A DNA stretch of 64,000 nucleotides from Nitrospira sp. (GCA_024760525.1 CP060499.1:1550001-1614000); one strand, 5' to 3'; shown: positions 35,130 through 44,276, counted from the stretch's first letter. Notes: generated from the sequence alone by a model not told the origin. Translations and numbers: made by a program.

Positions 35130-35564
35130 ATGAATTGTGGTCGAATTGCGGCGGGTGTCGTATTTGCAATAGTAGGGGTGATCCCTGTGTCGGGTATGGC
35201 GGCTGAATCCCCGGCGAATACCGAAAAGATCGCGAAGGAAGCCCAAGAAACGATCGAGGCCACCAAGCAATATACGGCTCAGCAAAAGGAGGCCTTCCAG
35301 CGGAAAGCTCATGAGGAATTGGCGATCATTCAGAGGGAAATCATCGGGTTGCGCGGCAGGATCACAGACGCCTCGGAGTCCACGCGAGCTGAGCTTCAGA
35401 AAGCGATCCATGAGTTGGAGAAAAAGAAAGATGGAGTTAAGGAGAGGTTAGACGAATTAAGGAGTGCCACCGATGCAAAATGGCATGAGGTACGGGAAGG
35501 GATGAACACCGCCCTGAACGATCTGAAACATTCATACCAAAAACTGCAATCGCACATGCCCTGA
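35130..35564 (+). CDS. Secreted coiled-coil protein
   Basis: The product has 144 aa from ATG 35130, preceded by GGAGGGG. The signal peptide ends near GMAA. The mature protein is one long charged helix, with heptad-like spacing through KAHEELAIIQREIIGLRGRI and KAIHELEKKKDGVKERLDEL, so a parallel coiled coil is likely. No family assigned. It probably acts in the periplasm as a structural or stress protein. Separate promoter visible upstream. Confidence 0.75.
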   Translation: MNCGRIAAGVVFAIVGVIPVSGMAAESPANTEKIAKEAQETIEATKQYTAQQKEAFQRKAHEELAIIQREIIGLRGRITDASESTRAELQKAIHELEKKKDGVKERLDELRSATDAKWHEVREGMNTALNDLKHSYQKLQSHMP

Positions 35565-35603
35565 TCACCGCTTCCAACTGGTCGCACCAAGGGAGTATCC
35601 ATA

Positions 35604-35924
35604 ATGGAGGTTGTCACACTTGCGGACTTCCAGCAATTCAATAGTCAGAAAATGAAGAAGAACAATGTGTTTCAAACGGACCGGTTCTTCTGCGACATCT
35701 ACTGCTTTGAGCCGGGCCAAGAGCAAACGGGGCATGTGCATGGTCATCAAGACAAGGTGTACATTGTCTTAGAGGGTCAAGGAACATTTCAGGTCGGCAC
35801 TGATCAGCAAGTACTCGATGCGGGGCAGGGCACTCTGGCACCGGCTGGGCAAGAGCATGGTGTGAAGAACCATACAACCGGGCGGCTTAAGGTCTTGGTG
35901 TTTATGGCCCCCAATCCGGCCTGA
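35604..35924 (+). CDS. Single-domain cupin protein
   Basis: The product has 106 aa. The cupin barrel shows the motif GHVHGHQDKVYIVLEGQG (two-His, potential metal ligands) and a second motif LAPAGQEHGVKNHT. The metal and substrate are unknown. The gene starts 39 bp after the coiled-coil gene and is followed by a stem-loop. Cytoplasmic. Confidence 0.88.
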   Translation: MEVVTLADFQQFNSQKMKKNNVFQTDRFFCDIYCFEPGQEQTGHVHGHQDKVYIVLEGQGTFQVGTDQQVLDAGQGTLAPAGQEHGVKNHTTGRLKVLVFMAPNPA

Positions 35925-35956
35925 ATATTCCACCAAGCGTCTGGGAATCCAATAAA

Positions 35957-35991
35957 CAGAGGGAAGAGAACTTCATGTTCTCTTCCCCCTG
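35957..35991. terminator. Bidirectional stem-loop between convergent genes
   Basis: Arms of 15 bp (one mismatch) enclose the loop TTCAT; the core GGAAGAGAAC/GTTCTCTTCC is perfect. It lies between the cupin gene and the end of the cytochrome c gene. On the minus strand it is followed by TTTATT. Confidence 0.7.
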
Positions 35992-36083
35992 TAATAGTGC
36001 TCTTACCAGATTTGCAGAGACTCCAAACTTTTCGAGATCTCCGGAGTCTCTAGACGGTTCGTTAAACCGAAACAGCGCTCCAC

Positions 36084-36545
36084 CTAGGGTTTGTAACACG
36101 AACGGTCGGCCGGCTTACCCCCATGCGAAAACTGGTTTTCATATGCCATCACCTGCCAGATCTGCTCTTCCGATAGGAGGCCCTTATTGGCTTTCATCTT
36201 TGTCTTTGGAACTCCTTCGGCGACGCGCCAGAACCAGTACGCGTCTGAGAAGCGGCAGACGATTTTGGGATCACGAAGGTCCCGTGCACCCTTTTTCACC
36301 GGTGCGCCGTCCTTTCCGTGGCAACTGCTGCAGTTGACCTCGGTCTTGAATTCACCCCTATAAATCTTTCCTCCCTCCTCGATGGCTTTTGCGTCAGTCC
36401 ACCCACCGGCCGGCATTTTCTTGTCGGCATAATCGGGTGGAACCGGAGCCAACGGGGGAAGATCCTCGGCGGAGGCTATGCCTCCCGAAAAAATCAGTGC
36501 GCACCCGATTACCAGAAGCGATAGCCTCACATTCCTTCTCGTCAT
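36084..36545 (-). CDS. Periplasmic monohaem cytochrome c
   Basis: The product has 153 aa. AGGAGGT sits just before ATG 36545. The signal peptide ends in IASA. Haem attaches at CSSCH (72-76) and Met117 is the likely axial ligand. Cys97 and the near-terminal Cys150 probably form a disulphide; the cytochrome at 7380-7838 has the same two extra Cys and a similar LSEEQIWQVMAYE helix, so the two are paralogues. Probable small periplasmic electron carrier. Confidence 0.92.
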   Translation of the reverse strand: MTRRNVRLSLLVIGCALIFSGGIASAEDLPPLAPVPPDYADKKMPAGGWTDAKAIEEGGKIYRGEFKTEVNCSSCHGKDGAPVKKGARDLRDPKIVCRFSDAYWFWRVAEGVPKTKMKANKGLLSEEQIWQVMAYENQFSHGGKPADRSCYKP

Positions 36546-36614
36546 TCGCACCTCCTACTCAATATGTAATGGATGATCTGCCCGTTTGGTGTGCTTGAAT
36601 TGGTCGACGTTTCC

Positions 36615-36642
36615 ACTGCACCATTGGTGCAGTGCACTATAC
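36615..36642 (-). promoter_or_regulatory. Extended -10 promoter with overlapping operator-like dyad
   Basis: On the minus strand TGGTATAGT gives an extended -10 (TATAGT at 36637-36642). The perfect palindrome ACTGCACC-ATT-GGTGCAGT (36615-36633) covers the expected start site, about 70 bp before the cytochrome c ATG. A repressor bound there would block initiation. The -35 is poor. Confidence 0.4.
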
Positions 36643-36726
36643 CATATTTCCCCTGAGAAAAAATGAAAACATGACAATCAAGAAGGGAATTGATCGAGTT
36701 GGTTGTCGCCCTCCATGCAAGGCCAG

Positions 36727-38592
36727 CTATTTGATGATCTGTTTGGCTGCCTCGACAATAGACCGCACTCCAATGCCATAATGATCCACGAGTTCTTCGG
36801 GTTTCCCACTATGCGGGATTTCCCGGACGGCGAGTTTGTGGACCTTGATCCCCTCGGTTGCGACGGCACTGAGGACGGCATCGCCAAGGCCTCCGTGGGC
36901 GTAGTGATCCTCAACCGTGAGAATTCGGGACTGTGTAGCGCGGCCGCTATCCAATAAGGTGTGTCTATCGATGGGGGCGATACTGTAGAGATCGATGACG
37001 CGAACCGCAATGCCGTTCGACTTCAGCTGGTCATGCGCTTTCAACGCCTCGAACAACGTGACTCCTGCGGCCACGATGGTGAGTACATCCGAAACGCTCT
37101 GCCGGACGACTTTGCTGCCGCCGATATGGAAACGCTCTTCCGGGCCATAAATCACCGGGTTTTTCGGTCTTCCGGCACGCACGTAGACCATTCCTTTATG
37201 GTTGGCGGCGGCTTCGACCAAGTGATAGGTCGAGTTACCGTCTGAGGGGTACAGCACCGTGACGTTTGGTTGCGCCGCCATCATCGCGATGTCTTCCAGT
37301 CCCATTTGTGACGGACCATCCTCACCGATGCTCACACCGACATGTGTCCCGACGAGTTTGATGTTCGATCCGCTGATGGCGGCCATGCGGATAAAATCGT
37401 AGGCGCGGCTCAAAAAACAGGCAAATGTCGCAGCAAAAGGGATTTTCCCGCACGCTGCAAGACCGGCTGCAGCCCCGACCATAGTTTGTTCCGCGATAAA
37501 ACTTTCGAAGAACCGGCTGGAGAATTTCTTCCCGAATTTGTCGGTATATGTCGAATTCTTCACGTCGGCATCCAGCGCAACCACCGAGGGGTTGACAGAC
37601 CCCAAGGCCTCGAGTGCTGCGCCGAAGGCTTCGCGCGTCGCGACGGAGTCGCCGAGTTTGTACGGCGGTGCCGGCATCGCACCGACCGGGGCCGGTGTGG
37701 CGGCGGGGGCCGATGGTTTTGGGATCTGAATAGAGGCACCATTCGGGTGTAATTGCTTCGTCAGTTCGTCGAGAGCCCGCTGGGTCTCTTCCCCTTTCTT
37801 CAGCGGTTTGCCGTGCCAATCTGCTTTGTTCTCGATGAACGAAATGCCCTTGCCTTTGTACGTTCGGGCCAGGACCACGGTCGGCCGCCCTTTGGTGCGG
37901 GTCGCCTCGTCGAAAGCCTGGAGGATTGCTGCGATATCATGGCCGTCGACGACGATCGCATGCCAGCCAAATCCTGCCCATCGGGAACGGTAGGCCTCCA
38001 TGTCGTGTTGCAGCATGGTAGGATCGCTTTGCCCGAGCCGGTTCACATCCACGATCGCGCACAAATTATCCAAACCGTATTGGCGTGCGATCTCGGCTGC
38101 CTCCCACACCGAACCTTCGACCGATTCTCCATCCCCCATCACCACGTAGGTTCGGTAATCGAGTTTGTCTATGAACTTCGCATTGAGGGCGATGCCGACG
38201 CCCACGGGAAGTCCCTGTCCCAGTGACCCGGTCGCCATATCCACAAACGGCAAACGCGGAGTGGGATGTCCTTCAAGATCGGACTTCAGAGTGCGCAGTT
38301 TAAGAAGATCGCTTGTCGGGAAAAGCCCGGCTTCTGCCCACGCCGCATAGAGCAGCGGAGCGGCATGTCCTTTCGACAAGACAAAACGGTCGCTGTTAGG
38401 CGCCTTAGGATTGTGCGGATCGTAACGCATGACGGAGAAAAACAATGCGGCAACGATGTCGGCGGCAGACGCGCAGCTTGACGGATGGCCGCTCCCTGCT
38501 TCGCTGGTAGCCCGCACACTGTCGATGCGAAGTTGGGTCGCTTTATTGTGTAAGGCGGTCAGCAGTTCGGACGAGGCAAGTGAACCGGCCAT
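36727..38592 (-). CDS. tkt: Transketolase
   Basis: The product has 621 aa. It transfers two-carbon units between sugar phosphates in the pentose phosphate pathway. The thiamine pyrophosphate-binding GDGESVEGSVWEAAEIA, the N-terminal SGHPSSCASAADI and the central FAAFFA-like pyrimidine domain region are seen, and the C-terminal domain has TVEDHYAHGGLGDAV. ATG 38592 with AAGGA upstream is preferred to a TTG at 38619. An Ala/Pro-rich linker of about 25 residues joins the first two domains. Animal-like transketolase form, single chain. Confidence 0.94.
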   Translation of the reverse strand: MAGSLASSELLTALHNKATQLRIDSVRATSEAGSGHPSSCASAADIVAALFFSVMRYDPHNPKAPNSDRFVLSKGHAAPLLYAAWAEAGLFPTSDLLKLRTLKSDLEGHPTPRLPFVDMATGSLGQGLPVGVGIALNAKFIDKLDYRTYVVMGDGESVEGSVWEAAEIARQYGLDNLCAIVDVNRLGQSDPTMLQHDMEAYRSRWAGFGWHAIVVDGHDIAAILQAFDEATRTKGRPTVVLARTYKGKGISFIENKADWHGKPLKKGEETQRALDELTKQLHPNGASIQIPKPSAPAATPAPVGAMPAPPYKLGDSVATREAFGAALEALGSVNPSVVALDADVKNSTYTDKFGKKFSSRFFESFIAEQTMVGAAAGLAACGKIPFAATFACFLSRAYDFIRMAAISGSNIKLVGTHVGVSIGEDGPSQMGLEDIAMMAAQPNVTVLYPSDGNSTYHLVEAAANHKGMVYVRAGRPKNPVIYGPEERFHIGGSKVVRQSVSDVLTIVAAGVTLFEALKAHDQLKSNGIAVRVIDLYSIAPIDRHTLLDSGRATQSRILTVEDHYAHGGLGDAVLSAVATEGIKVHKLAVREIPHSGKPEELVDHYGIGVRSIVEAAKQIIK

Positions 38593-38706
38593 GGGAGATC
38601 CTTTCGGAATAGTCGTCAATAATGGCTTCCTGACTGTTTATTTTCGGAAGCCGCATGAAAGAACTTGAGGCTAACAAATCGTCGGGGGGGAGGTCAATGA
38701 AAGGAT

Positions 38707-38736
38707 CAGCTCCCCTGAAGTGAACCAGGGGAGCTG
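38707..38736 (-). terminator. Terminator of the Fn3 lipoprotein gene
   Basis: CAGCTCCCCTG and CAGGGGAGCTG form a perfect 11-bp stem with an 8-nt loop, 33 bp past the lipoprotein stop. The minus-strand tail ATCCTTTCATT is T-rich. Confidence 0.7.
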
Positions 38737-38768
38737 CAAGAGAGTCATGACGCGGCGAACGTGCTCAC

Positions 38769-39374
38769 TCAGCTTTGGGCAGGAGGTGTGACTACGAGTA
38801 CTTCATTCGAACAGGGGCTTTCCAATTCGCCCTCCTCACCGCCGTACGCACTGATTGCAAAGAAATAGGGTGTATTGGGCTCAAGTCCGTTAATTGTGGC
38901 CGGCGGAGCTGTAACCCCTTGGCTTCCCTCATAGGAACATGAGCCAGGCTCTCCAGATGATTCTTTTCCGTAATAGACATGGTAACCGGCCACATTGGGA
39001 TCAGTGGACGCGTCCCATGACAACCGCGCAGTGACCCCGGCTGGAGTGGGGGTCATTGAGATCGTCGGGTCTTCCTCTTCCTCAGAAAGTTCAGGGTTTA
39101 ATTCTGCGAGTTCAGTTAGACGGTTATCATGGTCTGACTCCGCCACGTTGTTCTGAGGAATAGTAGAGTCAGACCCGTCGACTTCACCAGGAGGGGTGTC
39201 CGTTCCAGAAGGAGCTTCTGTCGGTGTGGAGAGTGAAGAGATGGGTGGTGCTCCTCCGCCATCGTCACCGCATCCGGCCAGTGGAAGGACGATGACACTT
39301 AGCATCATGAGATGGGCCAACGCGATGGCAAACTTCTTATAGACCAGATTGATCGAAATCACATGAGTCTTCAT
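38769..39374 (-). CDS. Lipoprotein with fibronectin type III domain
   Basis: The product has 201 aa from ATG 39374. The leader is followed by the lipobox LPLAGC. Residues about 35-105 are low-complexity, rich in Pro, Thr, Ser and Glu (a linker). Residues about 110-198 show an Fn3 fold: VTARLSWDAST..VAGYHVYYG and NGLEPNTPYFFAISAYGGEEGE. The two Cys in SCSYEG and SPCSNE could pair. It is probably surface or outer-membrane anchored, an adhesive or binding module. No partner is evident. Confidence 0.8.
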   Translation of the reverse strand: MKTHVISINLVYKKFAIALAHLMMLSVIVLPLAGCGDDGGGAPPISSLSTPTEAPSGTDTPPGEVDGSDSTIPQNNVAESDHDNRLTELAELNPELSEEEEDPTISMTPTPAGVTARLSWDASTDPNVAGYHVYYGKESSGEPGSCSYEGSQGVTAPPATINGLEPNTPYFFAISAYGGEEGELESPCSNEVLVVTPPAQS

Positions 39375-39654
39375 AATAAGAAACACTCCTTACAGGTGAA
39401 TTGCGATGACTAAACCTTTTCCGTTCAAGTACGCAATGTAGAACGATCAGGGGGTTCAGCAAAACTTATACCCAAGAAATAGGAGAAGAGAATTACAATT
39501 ATTCAACAGGTTAGGTATCTTGTCGACCTAGAGGCAGTTGCAGGTGTGAAGGATTCAACCTTCAAGTACCGCCAAGGGTAATAGCGAAAAGCTGAAAGAG
39601 GAGGGGTTTTTCGTCGGTTCCCACGGTCGTGCAGAGACCGAGGAAGGGTAGCCA

Positions 39655-40503
39655 TCAAGACGGAATTCGATGGGGGTCGGCGCGATCTCTAAAAAACCTG
39701 AACAGCAAATAGCCGTTGATCAGAATCACGATCGACAGAATGCTGTAGGTGGTGACGGTTGAGGCAAGGTTTAATTCAGTCAAGACTCGAGAGAGGCCAA
39801 ACCCAACGATCAATCCATCGAACGCCATGCAAATGCGCCGGAATGTCTCGGGATCCATCAAGCGAATGAGATACGTTCCTAAAGGGATCCCGATCATGAC
39901 ACTCGGAATAATGTAAGGAATAATTTCCATACTGCCGGCGCTGTAGAAGCCGATGAATCCATAGGCGATGGCCGTGAGCGAGGATTCCGCGACGCGTATG
40001 ACTCCCAATGCGGCCCGGAAGTCTTGCTTGGCATAACCCTGATTATTGAAGAGAAGAGCGAGCGGAGGGCCGGAAATGGTCGTGACGGAATAGAGTGTGC
40101 CAATTCCCACCCCAAAGGGGACGGCAATGACACGTTCAGCTTGAATGGGTTTCCGGATGCCGGCAGCCTGAAGCAGAATCAACGGTAACAGAAAGAAATA
40201 GGTGACGAACTTGATCCATGCCGGCTGAACCAGAAAGAGAATGTAGCTGCCGATGCCGATTCCGATGACTAAGCCGATGAGAATGGGAGTCACCCGTCGC
40301 CAGATGTTCGGGACACTTTTTCGATTCATGAACAGCACATAGCTATTGAGGACGAGTTCAATGAGCACAAGGGCCGGGTTCAAAATGCGATTGGTGTAAA
40401 ACAATAAAGCGACAGGAACGGTGATGGAAGAAAAGCCGTACCCCAGCGCGCCATTGACCGTGGCGGCGACAAACGTAATCAGGACAAGAACAACTGTATC
40501 CAT
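39655..40503 (-). CDS. TauE/SafE-family sulfite/sulfonate exporter-like permease
   Basis: The product has 282 aa with about eight hydrophobic segments and the family's N-terminal GALGYGFSSITVPVALLF and internal repeat TTISGPPLALLF. Members move sulfite, sulfoacetate or other small organosulphur anions. It follows six bases after an Rrf2 regulator gene on the same strand, so expression probably depends on that regulator. Inner membrane. Confidence 0.88.
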   Translation of the reverse strand: MDTVVLVLITFVAATVNGALGYGFSSITVPVALLFYTNRILNPALVLIELVLNSYVLFMNRKSVPNIWRRVTPILIGLVIGIGIGSYILFLVQPAWIKFVTYFFLLPLILLQAAGIRKPIQAERVIAVPFGVGIGTLYSVTTISGPPLALLFNNQGYAKQDFRAALGVIRVAESSLTAIAYGFIGFYSAGSMEIIPYIIPSVMIGIPLGTYLIRLMDPETFRRICMAFDGLIVGFGLSRVLTELNLASTVTTYSILSIVILINGYLLFRFFRDRADPHRIPS

Positions 40504-40509
40504 CGAGGG

Positions 40510-40944
40510 TCAGTCCTTGTAACGGCCGGATGCAAAGTCGGCAAGTGTATAGTGATCCAAAATTCCGGCGATCGCGTCACGGACTGTACCCATCACCTGC
40601 TGTACCGGGCAGCGCGCCATATTGGCATAAGGGCAATCACCGCATTTTTGATACGCCGTCTTACTGACACAACCGATTGGAGCAAGAGGACCGTCGAGTA
40701 TGCGGATCACTTGCCCCAGGGTGACATCCTTCGGCGGCTTGATAAGGGTGTATCCCCCCTTTACTCCTCGCCGACTGGAAACGAGCCCGGCTCGTTTGAG
40801 CATTAGGAGAATCTGCTCCAAAAATTCGATGGGGATATGCTGTCGAGCCGCAATGTCATGCCTCTGCAGCGTGGCATGGCCATGTGCCAGCGTCAGTTCA
40901 AGTAAGGCTCGAAGACCGTACTCGCTTTTTTTCGAGAGCTTCAT
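40510..40944 (-). CDS. Rrf2-family transcriptional regulator
   Basis: The product has 144 aa. The winged helix-turn-helix spans about 1-65 (MKLSKKSEYGLRALLELTL, then VSSRRGVKGGYTLIKPP). Four cysteines cluster in IGCVSKTAYQKCGDCPYANMARC, a pattern seen in Fe-S or thiol-sensing Rrf2 proteins such as IscR, NsrR and CymR types. Pairing with a TauE/SafE permease suggests a sulphur-responsive (CymR-like) role, but the ligand is not proven. No Shine-Dalgarno is evident at ATG 40944. Confidence 0.9.
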   Translation of the reverse strand: MKLSKKSEYGLRALLELTLAHGHATLQRHDIAARQHIPIEFLEQILLMLKRAGLVSSRRGVKGGYTLIKPPKDVTLGQVIRILDGPLAPIGCVSKTAYQKCGDCPYANMARCPVQQVMGTVRDAIAGILDHYTLADFASGRYKD

Positions 40945-41263
40945 CAAATATGACTATGTTAATCAACAAGTAAGAAAATAGGGTACATCTTGGTGGTCCG
41001 TCAAGACGAAAATTTCTCAGGCGCGACATCGCTGAAGCTCTCCTGTAGGGGTAGTGTGGCGTTCATCAAAAGAGTGTGTAGGCTTCTACGATGGGAAGAA
41101 GATTGGGGTGACACCTGGGTTGTGAAAAGCTGTATAACCCTTCAAAACTTGACCGCGCTCCAGTCGGGGTTTCTGCTTCGGGGGTCGGACATTCCCGGCT
41201 TTTCTTCCCTCCGTGCATCCATTAAAATAGCCGCATGAGACTGTTTCTCTGTGAGGGTAATTT
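40945..41263. other. Divergent intergenic region, rrf2-type gene / radA
   Basis: These 319 bases hold no supported gene. A weak plus-strand frame at 40990-41238 has no family and an atypical composition. On the minus strand TTGACG-N18-TATTTT (40975-41004) is a probable promoter of the Rrf2 gene. The radA side shows no clear promoter: TTGACC at about 41150 has no matching -10. Confidence 0.5.
40975..41004 (-). promoter_or_regulatory. Candidate promoter of the Rrf2 gene
   Basis: On the minus strand TTGACG (40999-41004) and TATTTT (40975-40980) are 18 bp apart. The start would lie about 24 nt before the ATG. An imperfect dyad GTTGATTAAC just downstream could be an autoregulatory site. Confidence 0.4.
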
Positions 41264-42625
41264 TTGAAACCCAAGATCGTTTTTTCGTGCCAGTCCTGTG
41301 GACACCAAGCGCCACGGTGGCTTGGCCGATGCCCAGACTGCGGCGGCTGGAACACGATGAAGGAGGAGCGGCAGGCGGCGACCGGTAAGGGGCGTCCCGC
41401 TGCGATGAAAACAGTTCAGGCTGCAGCGACGCCCATCTCCGATATCGAGGTAGTAGGGGAGGATCGTCGGCTCACGCACATCGGAGAATTTGACAGGGTT
41501 CTGGGGGGTGGCGTGATTCCCGGCTCGGTGATCTTGATCGGAGGAGATCCGGGGATCGGCAAGACGACGCTTTTGTTGCAAGTCCTGCCGAAGTTGGCCG
41601 CGAAGGACACACCCGTTCTGTATGTCTCCGGCGAAGAGTCTCCTCGACAAATCAAGATGCGCGGGCAGCGTCTGGGTATCGAGCATCCGCATTTGCTCAT
41701 TTTGGCCGAAACGTCCCTTGAGCAGATCTTGAAAGCGGTGCAGGATATTGAGCCGGCCGCCGTGGTGGTCGATTCGATTCAAACCGTCTACACGGAACAG
41801 CTGACGTCCGCTCCCGGCAGCATTAGTCAGGTGCAGGAGGTAGCCGGGCAGCTTATGTGGTTTGCCAAGCGGGCGGGAGTTCCTGTCTTCATCATTGGGC
41901 ATGTCACCAAGGAAGGGGCCATCGCCGGGCCTCGGTTGCTGGAACATATCGTCGATACGGTCTTGTATTTTGAAGGCGACAAGGGACATAGCTACCGAAT
42001 CCTCCGCGCCGTGAAAAATCGTTTTGGCTCGACGAACGAGATCGGTGTCTTTCAAATGAAGGATGCGGGGCTCGAAGAAGTGAACAACCCTTCAGAACTG
42101 TTCTTGGCTGAGCGTCCTCATAGGAGTACTGGGTCGGTGGTCGTGTCGAGTCTCGAAGGGACCAGGCCAATCCTGGTGGAACTCCAAGCGTTGGTCTCTT
42201 CAACCAGCTATGCGATGCCCAAGCGGATGGCGAACGGGGTGGAGTTGAATCGAGTCTCGCTCTTGCTCGCCGTGATGGAGAAGCGGTTGGGCGTACACCT
42301 CTCCGGACAGGATGTCTATGTGAACGTCGTCGGAGGGATGCATATTGATGAGCCGGCAATCGACCTAGGCATTGTGGCGGCCGTCACATCAAGCTTGCGG
42401 GAGGTGCCCGTCGAGCCTGGGATGTTGTTATTAGGGGAAGTCGGGTTAGGTGGAGAGGTGCGTGCCGTCAGCCAAGCCGAAGCGCGCATCCGCGAAGCGG
42501 CCAAGATGGGATTTAAACGCTGCATTTTGCCTGAGCGGAATCTGACCAAGCTGGAGCCTATCGAGGGGATGGATTTGATCGGCATTCAAGAAGTGCGAGA
42601 GGCGCTCGATGCGGTATTGGCGTAG
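41264..42625 (+). CDS. radA: DNA repair protein RadA
   Basis: The product has 453 aa from a TTG start with GAGGG upstream. RadA is a RecA-like branch migration ATPase. It has an N-terminal zinc finger (CQSCGHQAPRWLGRCPDCGGWN), Walker A GGDPGIGKTT, the RadA-specific AVKNRFGSTNEIGVF motif and a C-terminal Lon-like domain (QDVYVNVVGGMHIDEPAIDLGIV). All domains are intact. A lipoprotein gene overlaps its last 17 bp. Confidence 0.96.
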   Translation: MKPKIVFSCQSCGHQAPRWLGRCPDCGGWNTMKEERQAATGKGRPAAMKTVQAAATPISDIEVVGEDRRLTHIGEFDRVLGGGVIPGSVILIGGDPGIGKTTLLLQVLPKLAAKDTPVLYVSGEESPRQIKMRGQRLGIEHPHLLILAETSLEQILKAVQDIEPAAVVVDSIQTVYTEQLTSAPGSISQVQEVAGQLMWFAKRAGVPVFIIGHVTKEGAIAGPRLLEHIVDTVLYFEGDKGHSYRILRAVKNRFGSTNEIGVFQMKDAGLEEVNNPSELFLAERPHRSTGSVVVSSLEGTRPILVELQALVSSTSYAMPKRMANGVELNRVSLLLAVMEKRLGVHLSGQDVYVNVVGGMHIDEPAIDLGIVAAVTSSLREVPVEPGMLLLGEVGLGGEVRAVSQAEARIREAAKMGFKRCILPERNLTKLEPIEGMDLIGIQEVREALDAVLA

Positions 42626-43496
42626 GAACCAGGGCTCTGCTGAACATTCAACAGGCACCATCGCGAAGCGCCGCGCCGTTCTATCGGTTGTTGTGCCGTT
42701 CGCGGCTATATTAATAACTGGTTGTGCCCTCATGGCTCCGAAGGAGGAGCTGCCGCTTAAACAGGTGACGGCGGAAGAACTAACGGCTCTGTTGCGTCAG
42801 CGAAATGCGGCGGTTCATTCTCTGAAAGGACTGTTCAGTGCCAAGGTGCGAGGGGGCCTCATTCCCATCGTGTCGCGGGTTGAGGGTGCGGTCTATTATC
42901 GCCGCCCGAATGCCTTTCGGCTCAGGGGCTTTACGCCGATCGGGAACGAACTGTTTGAGTTTGTTCAAGCCGATGAATGGTATAAGCTCCGTCTGCCCAT
43001 TGAAGGGAAGGTCTATACCGGTCGTCAATCCGACATGAAAGAGCTCGGGAAGTTGGCTCGATTTTCTCAGTTGAGTGCCTGGGCCGTCGGCGGTGTGTTG
43101 GGAACGAGTTCGATCGCCAAGGATGAGACGGTTAAGTTAGCGGAAGATAAAAACCGATATCGCCTGGACGTCTATGCGCCGGTCAGCGAGGGAGCCGGCG
43201 CATCGCGTCCACCGATCCGCCGCCTGTGGTTCGACCGCCGATTGTTGGTGGTACAGGAAGATCGGCTGGGCTCCAACGGAGAGGTGGAAGCGACGATTCA
43301 GTACGAGGATTTTAGGCCGCTGAATGAGGTGGGGCCTGTTCCAGCAGAAGCAGTCGGCGATCAGGATGTCCGGACGCTCCGTCCGTTCAAAATTTCTCTT
43401 GAGGACGGCCGGGGGCAAGGCACCGTACAGGTCATTTTCCATGAGATGCATCAGAATCAAGCGATCAAAGCGGAAGACCTGGGACAGATTTCATAA
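42609..43496 (+). CDS. LolB/DUF4292-like outer-membrane lipoprotein
   Basis: The product has 295 aa. After a basic N-terminus a hydrophobic leader ends in the lipobox LITGC (Cys39). The mature part has a LolB/LolA-like beta half-barrel style: LLRQRNAAVHSLKGLFSAKVRGG, EGAVYYRRPNAFRLRGF, LWFDRRLLVVQEDRL. Such proteins carry or insert lipoproteins in the outer membrane. Unlike LolB it is long, and the DUF4292 match is by eye. Coupled to radA by overlap; tsaB follows 6 bp later. Confidence 0.7.
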   Translation: MRYWRRNQGSAEHSTGTIAKRRAVLSVVVPFAAILITGCALMAPKEELPLKQVTAEELTALLRQRNAAVHSLKGLFSAKVRGGLIPIVSRVEGAVYYRRPNAFRLRGFTPIGNELFEFVQADEWYKLRLPIEGKVYTGRQSDMKELGKLARFSQLSAWAVGGVLGTSSIAKDETVKLAEDKNRYRLDVYAPVSEGAGASRPPIRRLWFDRRLLVVQEDRLGSNGEVEATIQYEDFRPLNEVGPVPAEAVGDQDVRTLRPFKISLEDGRGQGTVQVIFHEMHQNQAIKAEDLGQIS

Positions 43497-43502
43497 TCGG
43501 CG

Positions 43503-44276
43503 ATGAACATTCTCGCGGTTGAAACGGCCACGACCTGGCAGAGTGTGGCGATCGTCAAAGACGATTTCGTCTTGGCCACGCATGAGCAGGAAGCCGGCGG
43601 CGCCCACGGATCTCTACTTTTGCCTACGATCCATCGACTCCTCGCTCAATCCGAATTACAACTCCGTGACATCGGCGGCCTCGCGTGTTCGATCGGGCCA
43701 GGCTCGTTTACGGGTATCCGTGTAGGACTTGCGACATGCCTAGGACTGCGGGCTGCAAGCGGACGTCCATTGGCACTGGTCCCAACCTTGGAAGCAATGG
43801 CGTGGCGTGCAAGAACGGCAACGACTCCGGTGTGTCCGGTGTTGATCAGTCGTCGAGGAGAGGTGTACTGGGCAATTTTTCGCTGGACGCAGGATGGGCG
43901 ATTGAATCGCGTGTTGGGTGAACAAGTCGGGAGTCCACGGGCTTTGGCACAGAGCCTCTCCGAGCGCACGCTGGTATTCGGAGCAGGATGGTCCTCGATG
44001 GAGTGCGAGATTCGAGCGGCATTGCCCGCGTCTGCGACCGTGACGGTAGGATCTATAGAGGTCTTTAAACCTTCGGCCGTGCCCGTGGCGTTGCTCGGAA
44101 GAGAACGGCTTCGACGAGGCGAGATCGCGGACGATGTGGTTGCACCGCTCTATGTTCAGCGAGTCGAAGCGGAAATACAGTATGAGCGGTCAGGGGGAGT
44201 GTCACCGGTCGCACGACGGCAGAAGCGCATCGAAAAGAAAGTTGCTGAACGATTGGCCAGAGGCCGTCGGCGGTAG
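43503..44276 (+). CDS. tsaB: tRNA threonylcarbamoyladenosine protein TsaB
   Basis: The product has 257 aa. TsaB is the scaffold partner of TsaD in t6A modification of tRNA. The ASKHA-fold start MNILAVETAT, HGSLLLPTIHRLL and GPGSFTGIRVGLATCLGLR are diagnostic. The last 30 residues form a highly basic tail (RRQKRIEKKVAERLARGRRR) that is not part of the standard fold. It is followed directly by rimI; tsaD is in this window at 54632. Confidence 0.93.
   Translation: MNILAVETATTWQSVAIVKDDFVLATHEQEAGGAHGSLLLPTIHRLLAQSELQLRDIGGLACSIGPGSFTGIRVGLATCLGLRAASGRPLALVPTLEAMAWRARTATTPVCPVLISRRGEVYWAIFRWTQDGRLNRVLGEQVGSPRALAQSLSERTLVFGAGWSSMECEIRAALPASATVTVGSIEVFKPSAVPVALLGRERLRRGEIADDVVAPLYVQRVEAEIQYERSGGVSPVARRQKRIEKKVAERLARGRRR

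Noticed and set aside
40990..41238. Open frame of 82 codons upstream of radA
   Set aside because: No recognisable domain, atypical composition, no Shine-Dalgarno, and it lies in an intergenic region with promoter signals.
41222..42055. 277-codon minus-strand open frame
   Set aside because: It is antisense to radA, whose motifs are intact; no domain in the frame itself.
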